Shown in pieces: positions 32,588 through 41,432 of a stretch of 64,000 nucleotides of DNA. The stretch's first letter is position 1. Every line of letters starts with the position of its first letter. This stretch comes from Collibacillus ludicampi (lineage in GTDB: Bacteria; Bacillota; Bacilli; Tumebacillales; BOQE01). A program made the position numbers and the translations under genes. The notes under the pieces were generated by a model. It worked only from the letters and a program-made list of their open reading frames with translations. It was not told the DNA's origin and made no database searches. The stretch covers positions 2,636,710 to 2,700,709 of the forward strand of contig NZ_BOQE01000001.1 in the NCBI RefSeq assembly GCF_023705585.1, written 5' to 3'.

Positions 32588-33874
32588 ATGCCCGAACAAA
32601 TCATTGTAATTGGCGGTGGACTTGCCGGATTAAGTACCGCTGCACGCCTTGCACATAAAGGATTTGACGTGAAGTTGATTGAAAAAGCTCCCAAACTGGG
32701 AGGAAGAGCAGTAACGATTCCGTTGAAAGGATTTAATTTTAATTTCGGTGCACATGCGATCTATGGCAGGGATCAATCGGTCTTGCGGAAATACGAAAAA
32801 GAACTCGGACTGAAAGTCGACTGGAAAGACTTTTCCCCTGAGAAAGCGTTTTACGATTTGGGCACATACACAACGCCTGTGCCCGCTACACTCGAAGGGC
32901 TATACAAAACGAAAATTATGGATGCGAAAAATAAAATCCGCTTTGTTTATGAAGTCGTCAGAACATTAGTTTCGCTTGAGCGGGGAAAAGACGGACAAAC
33001 GATCGGGGAATACCTGCAAAAAGAGCCCAAACAGGTCAGGGACTTCTTGCTCACACTGGCGTCTTCCAACTTTTTTACAAATGAGCCGGAAAAAATACCT
33101 TCCCCCTTGTTCTTCCAATACTACAAACGTTTGTTTACGACTCATAAGCCGGTCGCTTATATCGGGGGAGGATGGCAATCGATTATCGACGGTTTGGAAC
33201 AGATCTTGAAGCAAAACGGTGGCGAAGTCATCACGAAAGAAAAAATTCAGACAGCGGAGGTTGTCGACGGAAAAGTCGTTGCGGTTCATGGTAAGGAACA
33301 GTCTTTTCAAGCTGATTTGTTTGTGTTCTGTATTCCGCCGAGCGAACTGGTTTCCCTGTTTAAAGAAACAGGATATGAGTCTCTCTTTGAACAGTACACC
33401 CGATATCGCGCCAATCAGGTAGTGGTCTATGATATCGGTTTGAGTCGCCGTATCGATATTCCTTACACATATATTTATCACAAGGAAAAACGCGTGTTCC
33501 TCACAGACATTTCTTACTACGATCATACATGCGTTCCAGAGGGCGGGCAATTGATTCAAGCGATTTCTTATTTGAACGAGGAAGAGATCGAACAAAATAT
33601 CGCCGATGAAAAAATCAAAAATATCGAAGAGGTATATGATAAGCATTTTCCCGGATGGCGGGACGTACTTGTAACCAAACGGATCTCGAAAAAAGCGACC
33701 GTTCAGGAAATCAAATGTGTGGAAGATCAACAATTGATGCCCGTGAAATTTTACAGCTTGCGAAACGCATATTTTGCCGGAGACTGGTGTCAGGGAGAAG
33801 GCCAACTCTCCGAACTGTCGTTCAGTTCATCTTACGATGTGACGAATCAAATTTTATCTCAATCGTTCCATTAA
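32588..33874 (+). CDS. FAD-dependent oxidoreductase, amine oxidase / phytoene desaturase-like
   Basis: A 428-residue protein with a GGAGGAACTGAG site. The N-terminus has the dinucleotide-binding motif VIGGGLAGLSTAARLAHKGF followed by the acidic LIEKAPKLGGRA, and the C-terminus has YFAGDWCQGEGQLSE, which closes the FAD site in this superfamily. No signal peptide or membrane segment. The substrate cannot be told: relatives include carotenoid desaturases, protoporphyrinogen oxidases and amine oxidases. It is a single-gene unit between terminators. A TTGACA lies at 32476, but the matching -10 is weak. Confidence 0.8.
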   Translation: MPEQIIVIGGGLAGLSTAARLAHKGFDVKLIEKAPKLGGRAVTIPLKGFNFNFGAHAIYGRDQSVLRKYEKELGLKVDWKDFSPEKAFYDLGTYTTPVPATLEGLYKTKIMDAKNKIRFVYEVVRTLVSLERGKDGQTIGEYLQKEPKQVRDFLLTLASSNFFTNEPEKIPSPLFFQYYKRLFTTHKPVAYIGGGWQSIIDGLEQILKQNGGEVITKEKIQTAEVVDGKVVAVHGKEQSFQADLFVFCIPPSELVSLFKETGYESLFEQYTRYRANQVVVYDIGLSRRIDIPYTYIYHKEKRVFLTDISYYDHTCVPEGGQLIQAISYLNEEEIEQNIADEKIKNIEEVYDKHFPGWRDVLVTKRISKKATVQEIKCVEDQQLMPVKFYSLRNAYFAGDWCQGEGQLSELSFSSSYDVTNQILSQSFH

Positions 33875-33882
33875 TTCGTGAG

Positions 33883-33905
33883 AGCCCCCTAAGCGGGGCT
33901 TTCCG
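33883..33905 (+). terminator. terminator after the oxidoreductase gene
   Basis: AGCCCC / GGGGCT hairpin with a short loop, then TTTCC, nine bases after the stop codon. Confidence 0.6.
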
Positions 33906-34011
33906 TATATCAATCGGTCGATGTTGGAAGATCATCGATGCGCTCATTCATGCAAGCCTTTTTCAAGGAAATGTGATATCATTCATATAAAAAATGGAAG
34001 AGGGGAGCGCA

Positions 34012-34638
34012 ATGGAGTCAATTCGCAATATTTTCTGTGTAGGTAGAAATTACAGATTGCATGCAGAAGAATTAGGAAATGAGGTACCCAAGTCGCCGTT
34101 TCTTTTTAACAAACCCACACACGCGCTGGTTGAAGCGAATGGCCAAGAGATTCTCCTGCCTGGCGACCGGGGAGCGATCCACCATGAAGTGGAATTTGTC
34201 ATACATATCGCCAGAACGTACAAAAAAGGCATGAATGTCGAAGATGTCGTTGACCGCATGGCCCTGGGTATCGATTTCACTCTGCGCGATGTTCAAAGTG
34301 AGCTTAAGAAAAAAGGGCACCCTTGGTTGTTAGCGAAAGGTTTTCTCAATTCCGCAGTCATTACCGCTTTTCGTCCATTTCCAGGAGTGGAAGCTTGCCG
34401 AAACATCGATTTTTCATTGCTGAAAAATGGCGAACTTGTACAAAAGGGTTATCTTCGCGATATGCTGTTCGACTTGCAGACGATCATCGAATTTACGAGC
34501 GAACATTTCGGCCTCGGTGAGGGAGATATCATCTATACCGGTACCCCTGCCGGTGTGGGCCCTGTAGCGAATGGAGACCGCCTCACACTGAATTGGGGTG
34601 AAGAGGCTCTCGGTGAATGTACCATCAAAATGTTGTAG
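34012..34638 (+). CDS. fumarylacetoacetate hydrolase (FAH) family protein
   Basis: A 208-residue protein; ATG at 34012 is chosen because GAGGGGAG precedes it. It opens with [20 protein letters not shown] and carries the metal-binding acidic set of the family ([20 protein letters not shown]) and the closing TGTPAGVGP. Members hydrolyse or decarboxylate beta-diketo acids, or act as oxaloacetate tautomerases or acylpyruvases; the short single-domain form here is like YcgM/FAHD1. Exact substrate unknown. It is monocistronic, with its own terminator. Confidence 0.85.
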   Translation: MESIRNIFCVGRNYRLHAEELGNEVPKSPFLFNKPTHALVEANGQEILLPGDRGAIHHEVEFVIHIARTYKKGMNVEDVVDRMALGIDFTLRDVQSELKKKGHPWLLAKGFLNSAVITAFRPFPGVEACRNIDFSLLKNGELVQKGYLRDMLFDLQTIIEFTSEHFGLGEGDIIYTGTPAGVGPVANGDRLTLNWGEEALGECTIKML

Positions 34639-34647
34639 AGAGAACGA

Positions 34648-34678
34648 AGACGAGGTTTTCCCCTCGTCTATTTTTTTC
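34648..34678 (+). terminator. rho-independent terminator after the FAH gene
   Basis: AGACGAGG / CCTCGTCT stem followed by a seven-T run. Confidence 0.8.
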
Positions 34679-34888
34679 CTGTCTGACTTGTCAGCCACGT
34701 GCGTGCGGTTATTTACGATATCAGTGAAGATGAATGATAGAAAATTTATCAGAATAGTAAAGAGAATGATGTTTATAATTTATAAAGTAGGATGATTATA
34801 AAAAATATTATAAAAAGTATAGAGGTAAAAATGCTGGTGATGGCGAATAATATCATGAACCAGATCCATTCATAAAGGGGGAACAAAA

Positions 34889-35899
34889 GTGAAAAAATGC
34901 ATGCTACTCATGATTTCCGGGTTATTATTACTGACCGCTTGCGGAACGCAGACGGCAAGCAAACCCGAATCAGCAAGTGAAGGAGGGAATAATCAACAGA
35001 AAACGGTGAAAGTGGGCATCACTCAGATTGTGGAACATCCTTCTCTGGATGCAGCGAGGAAAGGATTTCTTGCGGCTTTGAAAGACGGAGGATATGTGGA
35101 TGGTCAGAATTTGAAAGTGGACCTGCAGATCGCACAGGGGGATTCAAGCAATAACATCACGATCGCGCAGAAGTTCGTCGCAGACAAGGACGACCTCATC
35201 CTTGCCATTTCTACGCCGAGCGCACAGGCGGCGGCGAAAGCGACAAAGGATATCCCCATTCTGTTTACGGCGGTCACCGATCCCTTGGGGGCAAAACTCG
35301 TGCAGAATTTGGAGAAACCGGGTGGAAACGTGACAGGTACATCCGATACACATCCGGACGCGATTAAAAATACGATGAAAACGATTAAAGATTTCTTCCC
35401 GAATGCGAAAAAGGTGGGAATCATTTATAACAGTGGTGAACAAAACTCGGTCGTAAATGTAGAGAACGCAAAGAAAGTGATGAAAGATTACGGTTTGGAG
35501 CCGGTAGAAGCGACGTTGTCTAACAGTTCGGAAGTGAAGCAGGCGGCCGAGTCTCTCGTCGGGCGCGCGGATGTGATTTATGTTCCGAAAGACAATACGG
35601 TCGTATCCGCTCTGGAATCGGTGATCAGTGTGGCGAATGCCAAACATATCCCTTTGTTTGTCGGCGAGTCTGATTCCGTGAAGCGCGGCGGTTTTGCCGG
35701 TTACGGGTTTGAATACTATGATCTCGGTTATCAGACAGGCAAGATGGCTCTCGAAATCTTGAAAGGCAAGAAACCGAGCGATATCCCCGTCGGGTTCCCA
35801 GACAAACTTCAATTGGTGATCAATAAGAAAGCGGCGGACGCACAAGGTATCAAGCTGACAGACGAAATGAAAAAGAATGCGGTGATTGTTGGTGAATAG
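34889..35899 (+). CDS. ABC transporter substrate-binding lipoprotein (TrpX-like, PF04392 type)
   Basis: A 336-residue protein with an AAAGGGGGAAC site and a lipoprotein signal (LLLLTAC, Cys about residue 18). The mature part is the ABC_sub_bind fold: KVGITQIVEHPSLDAARKGF, AQKFVADKDDLILAISTPSA, IPILFTAVTDPLGAKLV, and VIYVPKDNTVVSALES. Characterised relatives bind tryptophan, tyrosine or other aromatic compounds. It begins a three-gene operon with permease and ATPase genes. I found no T-box leader in the 210 bases upstream, so regulation by uncharged tRNA is not supported. Confidence 0.85.
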   Translation: MKKCMLLMISGLLLLTACGTQTASKPESASEGGNNQQKTVKVGITQIVEHPSLDAARKGFLAALKDGGYVDGQNLKVDLQIAQGDSSNNITIAQKFVADKDDLILAISTPSAQAAAKATKDIPILFTAVTDPLGAKLVQNLEKPGGNVTGTSDTHPDAIKNTMKTIKDFFPNAKKVGIIYNSGEQNSVVNVENAKKVMKDYGLEPVEATLSNSSEVKQAAESLVGRADVIYVPKDNTVVSALESVISVANAKHIPLFVGESDSVKRGGFAGYGFEYYDLGYQTGKMALEILKGKKPSDIPVGFPDKLQLVINKKAADAQGIKLTDEMKKNAVIVGE

Positions 35900-35923
35900 G
35901 CTTGCTTGAGGAGGAGGTTGTCC

Positions 35924-36874
35924 GTGCTTACGGCTTTGGTAGGTTCGCTGGAATCGGGGATTATCTTTGCTCTGACGGCGCTCGGTGTATACCTGACCTT
36001 TAGGATACTGAATTTTCCCGATCTCACAGTTGACGGCAGTTTTACAACGGGAGGAGCTTTGGCGGCGACAATGATTACGGCAGGTTATCAGCCGGTCGTC
36101 GCAACGGTAGCGGCCATCGTTCTTGGGTGTATGGTCGGAAGTCTCACGGGAATCCTCCATACGAAAGGAAAAATCAACGATCTGCTGGCGGGCATATTGT
36201 CCATGATCGCTCTGTATTCGATTAATCTGCGCATCATGGGCCGATCCAATGTCCCCCTGTTAAGCCAAGATACGTTGTTTACACAGATCACCTCTGCTTT
36301 CAACAATATTTTCGGAAGTTTCTCCATTGTTATTACAATGGGAATTCTGGTTCTCCTCGTCAAATGGCTGACCGATTGGTTTCTCGATACGGAAATCGGT
36401 TTGTCGTTGCGGGCCACGGGAGATAATCAAAAGATGATTCGCAGTTTCGCAGCGAATACGGATGCGACAAAGATTCTGGGATTAAGCCTCTCGAACGGAC
36501 TTGTGGCCATGTCGGGAGCGCTAATGGCTCAATACCAAGGGTTCGCCGATGTTTCCATGGGTATCGGTACGATCATTATCGGTTTGGCATCTGTCATCAT
36601 CGGGGAAGCCGTTTTTGGCCGAACCACGGTTCGCCGGTCGACCCTCGCGGTCATCGGAGGCGCCGTCATCTATCGGTTGATCGTGGCGATCGCTCTTCGA
36701 ATCGGTCTGGATCCATCCGATATGAAACTGATGACGTCGTTGATCGTAGTCATTGCCCTTGTTCTACCGAAGGCGGTGGATGGATGGAAAGAGAAACGTC
36801 CGCGAAAAGTCGCGGGTCAGGGTACGGGGATCCTCGAGCAAACGATGGCAGGTGAGCATCATGCTGAGTCTTAA
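35924..36874 (+). CDS. ABC transporter permease (TrpY-like)
   Basis: A 316-residue, very hydrophobic protein with about eight membrane segments. I chose the GTG at 35924 behind GAGGAGG. The N-terminus (ESGIIFALTALGVYLTFRIL, then FPDLTVDGSF) is typical of the permeases of PF04392-linked uptake systems, related to the LivH/BPD_transp_2 superfamily. It overlaps the ATPase gene by 14 bases. Confidence 0.85.
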   Translation: MLTALVGSLESGIIFALTALGVYLTFRILNFPDLTVDGSFTTGGALAATMITAGYQPVVATVAAIVLGCMVGSLTGILHTKGKINDLLAGILSMIALYSINLRIMGRSNVPLLSQDTLFTQITSAFNNIFGSFSIVITMGILVLLVKWLTDWFLDTEIGLSLRATGDNQKMIRSFAANTDATKILGLSLSNGLVAMSGALMAQYQGFADVSMGIGTIIIGLASVIIGEAVFGRTTVRRSTLAVIGGAVIYRLIVAIALRIGLDPSDMKLMTSLIVVIALVLPKAVDGWKEKRPRKVAGQGTGILEQTMAGEHHAES

Positions 36875-37655
36875 ACATATCCATAAGACATTTAACCCCG
36901 GAACTGTCGATGAAAAAGTGGCTCTGCAAGAGATCTGTTTGACATTAAAGCCGGGAGATTTCGTTACAATTATTGGCAGTAACGGAGCAGGTAAATCAAC
37001 ATTGATGAACATGATCGCAGGAGTCATTTTTCCTGATGGAGGTACCATTGAGATCGACGGGCTGCCAGTGAATCATCTCGCGGAACATCAACGAGCTCCT
37101 TTGATCGGCCGCGTGTTTCAGGATCCCATGGCCGGGACGGCTCCGAACATGACGATTGAGGAGAATTTGGCGATTGCGTACTCGAGAGATAAGAAACGTA
37201 CATTGCGGAAAGGAGTCAATCGCAAGAGGAGGGAATTATTTCGCGAATATCTCTCATCTTTGCATCTCGGCCTGGAGAATCGCTTAACGGCAAAAGTTGG
37301 TCTTCTTTCCGGCGGAGAGAGGCAGGCATTAAGTCTGTTGATGGCGACGTTTACGAAACCGAAAGTGCTGCTTCTTGATGAACATACGGCTGCCCTTGAT
37401 CCGGCACGTGCACAGTTGATCACGGAGCTGACAAAAGAAATTGTCGAACGTTCTCATTTAACTACTTTAATGGTCACCCACAACATGAAACAGGCCATCG
37501 AATTGGGAAATCGGCTGATCATGATGGATAAAGGAAGAATTATTCTCGATGTTCCGGAAGAAGAAAAGAAAAACCTTACGATCGATAGGTTATTATCGGA
37601 ATTTGAACGAATCAGGGGAGAAAAACTGGCAAACGACCGTGTCATGCTCGCCTAG
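36861..37655 (+). CDS. ABC transporter ATP-binding protein (TrpZ-like)
   Basis: A 264-residue ATPase; ATG at 36861 is favoured because conserved sequence begins there (MLSLKHIHKTFNPGT). Walker A GSNGAGKST (about residue 40), signature LSGGERQALSLL and Walker B VLLLDEHTAAL, followed by the switch His in VTHNM, are all intact. It powers import by the preceding permease and lipoprotein. A terminator follows. Confidence 0.88.
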   Translation: MLSLKHIHKTFNPGTVDEKVALQEICLTLKPGDFVTIIGSNGAGKSTLMNMIAGVIFPDGGTIEIDGLPVNHLAEHQRAPLIGRVFQDPMAGTAPNMTIEENLAIAYSRDKKRTLRKGVNRKRRELFREYLSSLHLGLENRLTAKVGLLSGGERQALSLLMATFTKPKVLLLDEHTAALDPARAQLITELTKEIVERSHLTTLMVTHNMKQAIELGNRLIMMDKGRIILDVPEEEKKNLTIDRLLSEFERIRGEKLANDRVMLA

Positions 37656-37677
37656 TCGTAATGACAGTTTCCTTGCG

Positions 37678-37722
37678 AAAAAGATCGGTAATGTCCAAGA
37701 AATGGGCATACCGATCTTTTTT
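37678..37722. terminator. bidirectional terminator between the ABC operon and the regulator gene
   Basis: AAAAAGATCGGTA / TACCGATCTTTTTT with an 18-base loop; T-runs lie on both strands, and the genes converge here. Confidence 0.75.
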
Positions 37723-37738
37723 GTTACGGTGATCTCCT

Positions 37739-39088
37739 CTAATGTATTTTGTATTGTTTGATTTTATAGTAAAGGGAACCCCGGGAAATGCCTAATAGAC
37801 GCGCGGCGCTCGCTTTGTTTCCGCCTGTTCGTTTTAATGCATCTATAATTTTTGCTTTCTCCATTTCTTCCGAAAGAATGGTTAAGGACAATGATTCTTG
37901 CGCCAGATCAGCCAACGTAGTTAATCGCAACTCTGAGGGTAAATCGTTTAAGGTAATCTCGTTTCCGGAAGATTTGATCATCAGATGTTCCATCACGTTT
38001 CGAAGTTGCAGCAGATTCCCCGGCCAATGAAATGTCGTGAGAGCGGTAATCACTTCTGATGAAAGTCGGGGAACCGGTTTTCCCACCGCCTTGGCAGATT
38101 CTGCAAGATAATAATGGCATAGTTCAGGCAAATCTTCCTTGCGTTCCCGCAAAGGAGGAATCGTGTGCACATGAAAAATATAAGAGAGTTCGCGTAAGAG
38201 AAGTTTTTTTTCCACCAGTTCTTCGATAGCAACTGTAGATGAAGCGATCACTCTGCAAGTCAATTGGATGGGTTTATCTCCACCAACGCGAAAGAATTGT
38301 AGTTGGTTTATGGCATCCGCTAATTTTGCTTGGATCGGCAGAGGAAGAGCAGAGATATTCTTAAGATAGATCGTTCCCGTGTGCGCTAGATCCAGTTTTC
38401 CCGGACGTTCTTCCCGGTCACTTCCTAACATTCCTCCAGCATAACCGAACAACTCCATATCCAATAAACCGGCTGGAATCGTATCACAGCTGATAGATAA
38501 AAAGGGGCCAGGGTATTTGCCCATTTGATGAATCATCTTAGCGATCATTTCTTTGCCGACACCGTTCTCGCCAACAAGAAGAACTGGATAGGAGAGTCGT
38601 GAAGCCTTTGTCAGAAAATCAACCGTCTCCTGCATGGAACTGCATTCCATTTGCGAGAAAATCATTGACTCGTGGATGTGCTGACCCGATTGACTGTAAC
38701 TGTAAAGTTCTTCACTTAATTTTACGGTATGTGTAATATCCTGTTCGATTGCAATCGCGCCTATCAATCGGTCTTCATCATCATAAACCGGTATGGCGTT
38801 GATAAAAACATGAATGTCGGGGCGAGGCTTATGATAGACCTGGTATACAGGCATACCGGTTTCCATGACCTGATATAACATAATAGATCCTTTTTGGAAG
38901 AAGTCTCCGATGCGTTTGCCTATGATCTGAGCTTTTGGGATTCCATACATGTTTTCTGCTGATTTGTTCCAATAGAGAACCGTTCCGTCAGTGTCTACTA
39001 CAGTAACCGCATCATTCACTGAATCGAGCAATATATCAAAAAACGCTTTCAGTTTTGGGTTAAAGGCATTCACACTCTCACACCCCAT
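37739..39088 (-). CDS. PAS-AAA+-Fis regulator resembling a sigma-54 activator but lacking key motifs
   Basis: A 449-residue protein, divergent from livJ. It has a PAS domain (about 12-125; LDSVNDAVTVVDTDGTVLYW), an AAA+ domain (about 155-370; Walker A GENGVGKEMIA) and a Fis-type helix-turn-helix at the C-terminus (GGNKASAARLLGISRGSLYY). The loop that touches sigma-54, normally GAFTGA, is replaced (ELFGYAGGMLG), and the Walker B region reads GTIYLKNIS instead of GTLFLDEI. It therefore probably neither hydrolyses ATP normally nor opens sigma-54 promoters, like TyrR-type members that act with the vegetative polymerase. It likely senses a ligand through PAS and controls the adjacent amino acid transporter genes. 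Confidence 0.85.
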   Translation of the reverse strand: MGCESVNAFNPKLKAFFDILLDSVNDAVTVVDTDGTVLYWNKSAENMYGIPKAQIIGKRIGDFFQKGSIMLYQVMETGMPVYQVYHKPRPDIHVFINAIPVYDDEDRLIGAIAIEQDITHTVKLSEELYSYSQSGQHIHESMIFSQMECSSMQETVDFLTKASRLSYPVLLVGENGVGKEMIAKMIHQMGKYPGPFLSISCDTIPAGLLDMELFGYAGGMLGSDREERPGKLDLAHTGTIYLKNISALPLPIQAKLADAINQLQFFRVGGDKPIQLTCRVIASSTVAIEELVEKKLLLRELSYIFHVHTIPPLRERKEDLPELCHYYLAESAKAVGKPVPRLSSEVITALTTFHWPGNLLQLRNVMEHLMIKSSGNEITLNDLPSELRLTTLADLAQESLSLTILSEEMEKAKIIDALKRTGGNKASAARLLGISRGSLYYKIKQYKIH

Positions 39089-39189
39089 CTATCATTACCA
39101 TCATTATTGCGAAAACTATTGGAAAAACGCAAATTACTAGTTGTCTAAAAATACGTGTATCATGTAAAATTACAAACGAGATGTTCAAT

Positions 39190-39272
39190 AATTAGACATA
39201 ATCTAACGAATGCGTCTAATTTTAAACATCTATGTAAGCGCATACAAAATCTAACGACTGGACGTTGTTAGA
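39190..39272. promoter_or_regulatory. inverted repeats between the regulator gene and livJ
   Basis: Two inverted repeats lie in the 214-base divergent region: AATTAGAC-N16-GTCTAATT (39190-39221, perfect) and TCTAACGAC-N5-GTTGTTAGA (39250-39272, one mismatch). Both contain the half-site TCTAA, which also occurs near 39143. They are candidate operators for the divergent Fis-type regulator. Confidence 0.55.
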
Positions 39273-39302
39273 AATCACAGGAAATCTAAAGGGGGTCAAA
39301 AA

Positions 39303-40457
39303 ATGAGAAAATGGAAAAAGTTTGGTTTTGCAGTTTCTCTTGCGTCCATGTTGATGTTGACAGCGTGCGGTTCAGGAGGAAGTTCCGCAGGAAATTCAGG
39401 GGGCGCTTCCGGGAGCGAAATTTTGATTGGGGTACAAACGCCAACGACCGGTTCGGAAGCGAAAATGGGTCAGGATATGAATAATGCGATTCAACTCGCG
39501 GCAGATGAAATCAACGCGAAAGGTGGAATTCTCGGGAAGAAAATTAAACTGGTTTTCGCGGATGATGCCAGCGATCCGCAAACGGCAACGGCAGCCGCCA
39601 ATAAGTTGGTTTCCCAAGGAGTTGCGGCTGTAGTCGGAGGATATAGTTCCGGTGCGGTACTTCCGGCTTCTGGCGTATACCATAACGCAGGTATCCCGAT
39701 GGTTGTAACGGCAGCCAACTCCGCGAAAATCCCTGCCCAAGGGTATAAGGAAATCTTTTTGATTAACGGTACAACCGTGCATCAGGCGGAAGCGGCAGCC
39801 GATTATATGACGAAAAAGCTTGGGGCTAAACGGATTGCGCTTGTACACGATAACTCTGCGTACGCAAAAGATTTGGCTGAACTCACCAAAAAGTCTGTGG
39901 GACAAGCGGGCGGACAAGTGGTTGCTTTTGAAGCGGTGAACCCGGATGAAAAGGATTTTACCACCTTGCTTACCAAATTAAAAAACGCGAAACCGGATGC
40001 TACCTATTGGACCGCTTATTATGCGGCAGGAGGGCTTCTGATCAAACAATTTAAACAACTGGGGGTTCCGGGAGCCATAGGTGTAGGGGACGGTTCGAAC
40101 GACAAGACGCTCATCGATATTGCGGGCAAAGATGCGGCAGAAGGAACATTCGTGACGACAAGCCCGACGGCAGAATTTATACCGGGAGCAAAAGCGTTTC
40201 TCGATGCCTATAAGACAAAGTATCATGCGGATCCGGGTCCCTATTCCGCACTTGCCTACGATGGCATGCGCTTGCTGGCCGATGCGATCACACGAGCAAA
40301 TTCCACGGATAAAGCAGCCATCGTGAAAGCTCTCAAAGAAACGAAAGGATTTAAAGCATTAGAAGGCGATATCGCCTTTAAAGATGACAATACGCTTGAG
40401 AAATCAAACTTCATCGTACTTGTAGTGAAGAACGGCACTTTTGCACTTCCGCAGTAA
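39303..40457 (+). CDS. livJ: branched-chain amino acid ABC transporter substrate-binding lipoprotein (LivJ-like)
   Basis: A 384-residue protein with an AAAGGGGGTC site and lipobox LMLTACGSGG. The mature region is a periplasmic-binding type I fold (ILIGVQTPTTGSEAKMGQDM; AIQLAADEINAKGGILGKKI; VVGGYSSGAVLPASGVYHNA), as in Leu/Ile/Val and related amide-binding proteins. It is first in a five-gene liv operon. Actual specificity (leucine, other amino acids, amides, urea) cannot be read from sequence. Confidence 0.9.
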   Translation: MRKWKKFGFAVSLASMLMLTACGSGGSSAGNSGGASGSEILIGVQTPTTGSEAKMGQDMNNAIQLAADEINAKGGILGKKIKLVFADDASDPQTATAAANKLVSQGVAAVVGGYSSGAVLPASGVYHNAGIPMVVTAANSAKIPAQGYKEIFLINGTTVHQAEAAADYMTKKLGAKRIALVHDNSAYAKDLAELTKKSVGQAGGQVVAFEAVNPDEKDFTTLLTKLKNAKPDATYWTAYYAAGGLLIKQFKQLGVPGAIGVGDGSNDKTLIDIAGKDAAEGTFVTTSPTAEFIPGAKAFLDAYKTKYHADPGPYSALAYDGMRLLADAITRANSTDKAAIVKALKETKGFKALEGDIAFKDDNTLEKSNFIVLVVKNGTFALPQ

Positions 40458-40471
40458 GAAATCAAACATCG

Positions 40472-40507
40472 AGCGGAGAATTTCGTGATCACCATGGATT
40501 CTCCGCT
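40472..40507 (+). other. intercistronic hairpin between livJ and livH
   Basis: A ten-base-pair perfect stem (AGCGGAGAAT / ATTCTCCGCT) with a 16-base loop lies in the 80-base livJ-livH gap, with no T-run. Such hairpins usually protect the binding-protein part of the mRNA, raising its level over the permease genes. Confidence 0.55.
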
Positions 40508-40537
40508 TCACAAATTAAGAAAGATTGGAGCGGTGAG

Positions 40538-41431
40538 ATGAGCATCATCATCCAACAACTCATGAATGCGATCGTCGTTGGATCTTTCTATAGTCTGATT
40601 GCTCTTGGTTATTCGATGGTTTACGGAATTATTAATCTATTAAACTTTGCTCACGGAGATCTCTACATGGCGGGAGCATTCATAGGTTTTACCGTTTTAT
40701 CGTTATTTACGGGGCAAGCGGGTCTTCTGGGCGTTGCTGTTGCCTTTTTGGTTGCGATGATCGTCACAGGTCTTCTTGGTATGGGGATCGAGCGCATCGC
40801 CTATCGTCCGTTATTATCGTCGCCTCGTCTTACGATTCTGATTACGGCAGTTGGTGTATCGTTGGTATTGGAAAACGGATTCATGCTTTCCTACGGACCC
40901 AGTTTTAAAGTGTTCCCTGTCCAACTTCCTACGACCGGTTTCCAAATGGCAGGTGCTACGATCACTTATGCCCAGGTCGGCATCATCGTGTTATCTGTCC
41001 TTCTTATGTTTGCATTGCACACATTTGTCCAACGTACCCTATACGGGAAAGCCATGAGGGCTATCGCGATCGATCAAGCGGCTACTTCTTTGATGGGGAT
41101 CCCCGTCCACCGTATCATAAGCCTTACATTTTTTATTGGTTCCATGTTGGCGGCTGCAGCGGGTATGATGGCAGGATTATATTACGGACAAATTAACTTC
41201 TTAATGGGCTTTATTGTAGGTTTAAAAGCATTTACGGCCGCTGTCATTGGGGGGATCGGCAGCATCCCTGGCGCTATGATCGGAGGAATGGTTCTTGGGA
41301 TCTTTGAATCGATCGGAACGATTTATTTTGGCGGTGAATGGAAAGATGTGTTCACCTTCGGGATATTGATTCTCATTTTGGTGCTCAAACCGACAGGAAT
41401 CCTCGGAGAAAAAGTAACGGAGAGGATGTAA
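40538..41431 (+). CDS. livH: branched-chain amino acid ABC transporter permease LivH
   Basis: A 297-residue, polytopic membrane protein (about eight segments). The start (QLMNAIVVGSFYSLIALGYS; MVYGIINLLNFAHGDLYM) is a LivH hallmark, as is GLKAFTAAVIGGIGSIPGAM near the C-terminus, which contacts the ATPase. The next gene begins two bases after its stop codon. Confidence 0.92.
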   Translation: MSIIIQQLMNAIVVGSFYSLIALGYSMVYGIINLLNFAHGDLYMAGAFIGFTVLSLFTGQAGLLGVAVAFLVAMIVTGLLGMGIERIAYRPLLSSPRLTILITAVGVSLVLENGFMLSYGPSFKVFPVQLPTTGFQMAGATITYAQVGIIVLSVLLMFALHTFVQRTLYGKAMRAIAIDQAATSLMGIPVHRIISLTFFIGSMLAAAAGMMAGLYYGQINFLMGFIVGLKAFTAAVIGGIGSIPGAMIGGMVLGIFESIGTIYFGGEWKDVFTFGILILILVLKPTGILGEKVTERM

Positions 41432-41432
41432 G

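Noticed and set aside
34680..34888. T-box or other riboswitch upstream of the TrpX-like transporter
   Set aside because: The 210-base leader is AT-rich but has no T-box sequence, specifier-like helix or terminator before the gene.
39089..39302. Sigma-54 promoter for livJ
   Set aside because: I found no TGGCAC-N5-TTGC match; the regulator lacks GAFTGA as well.
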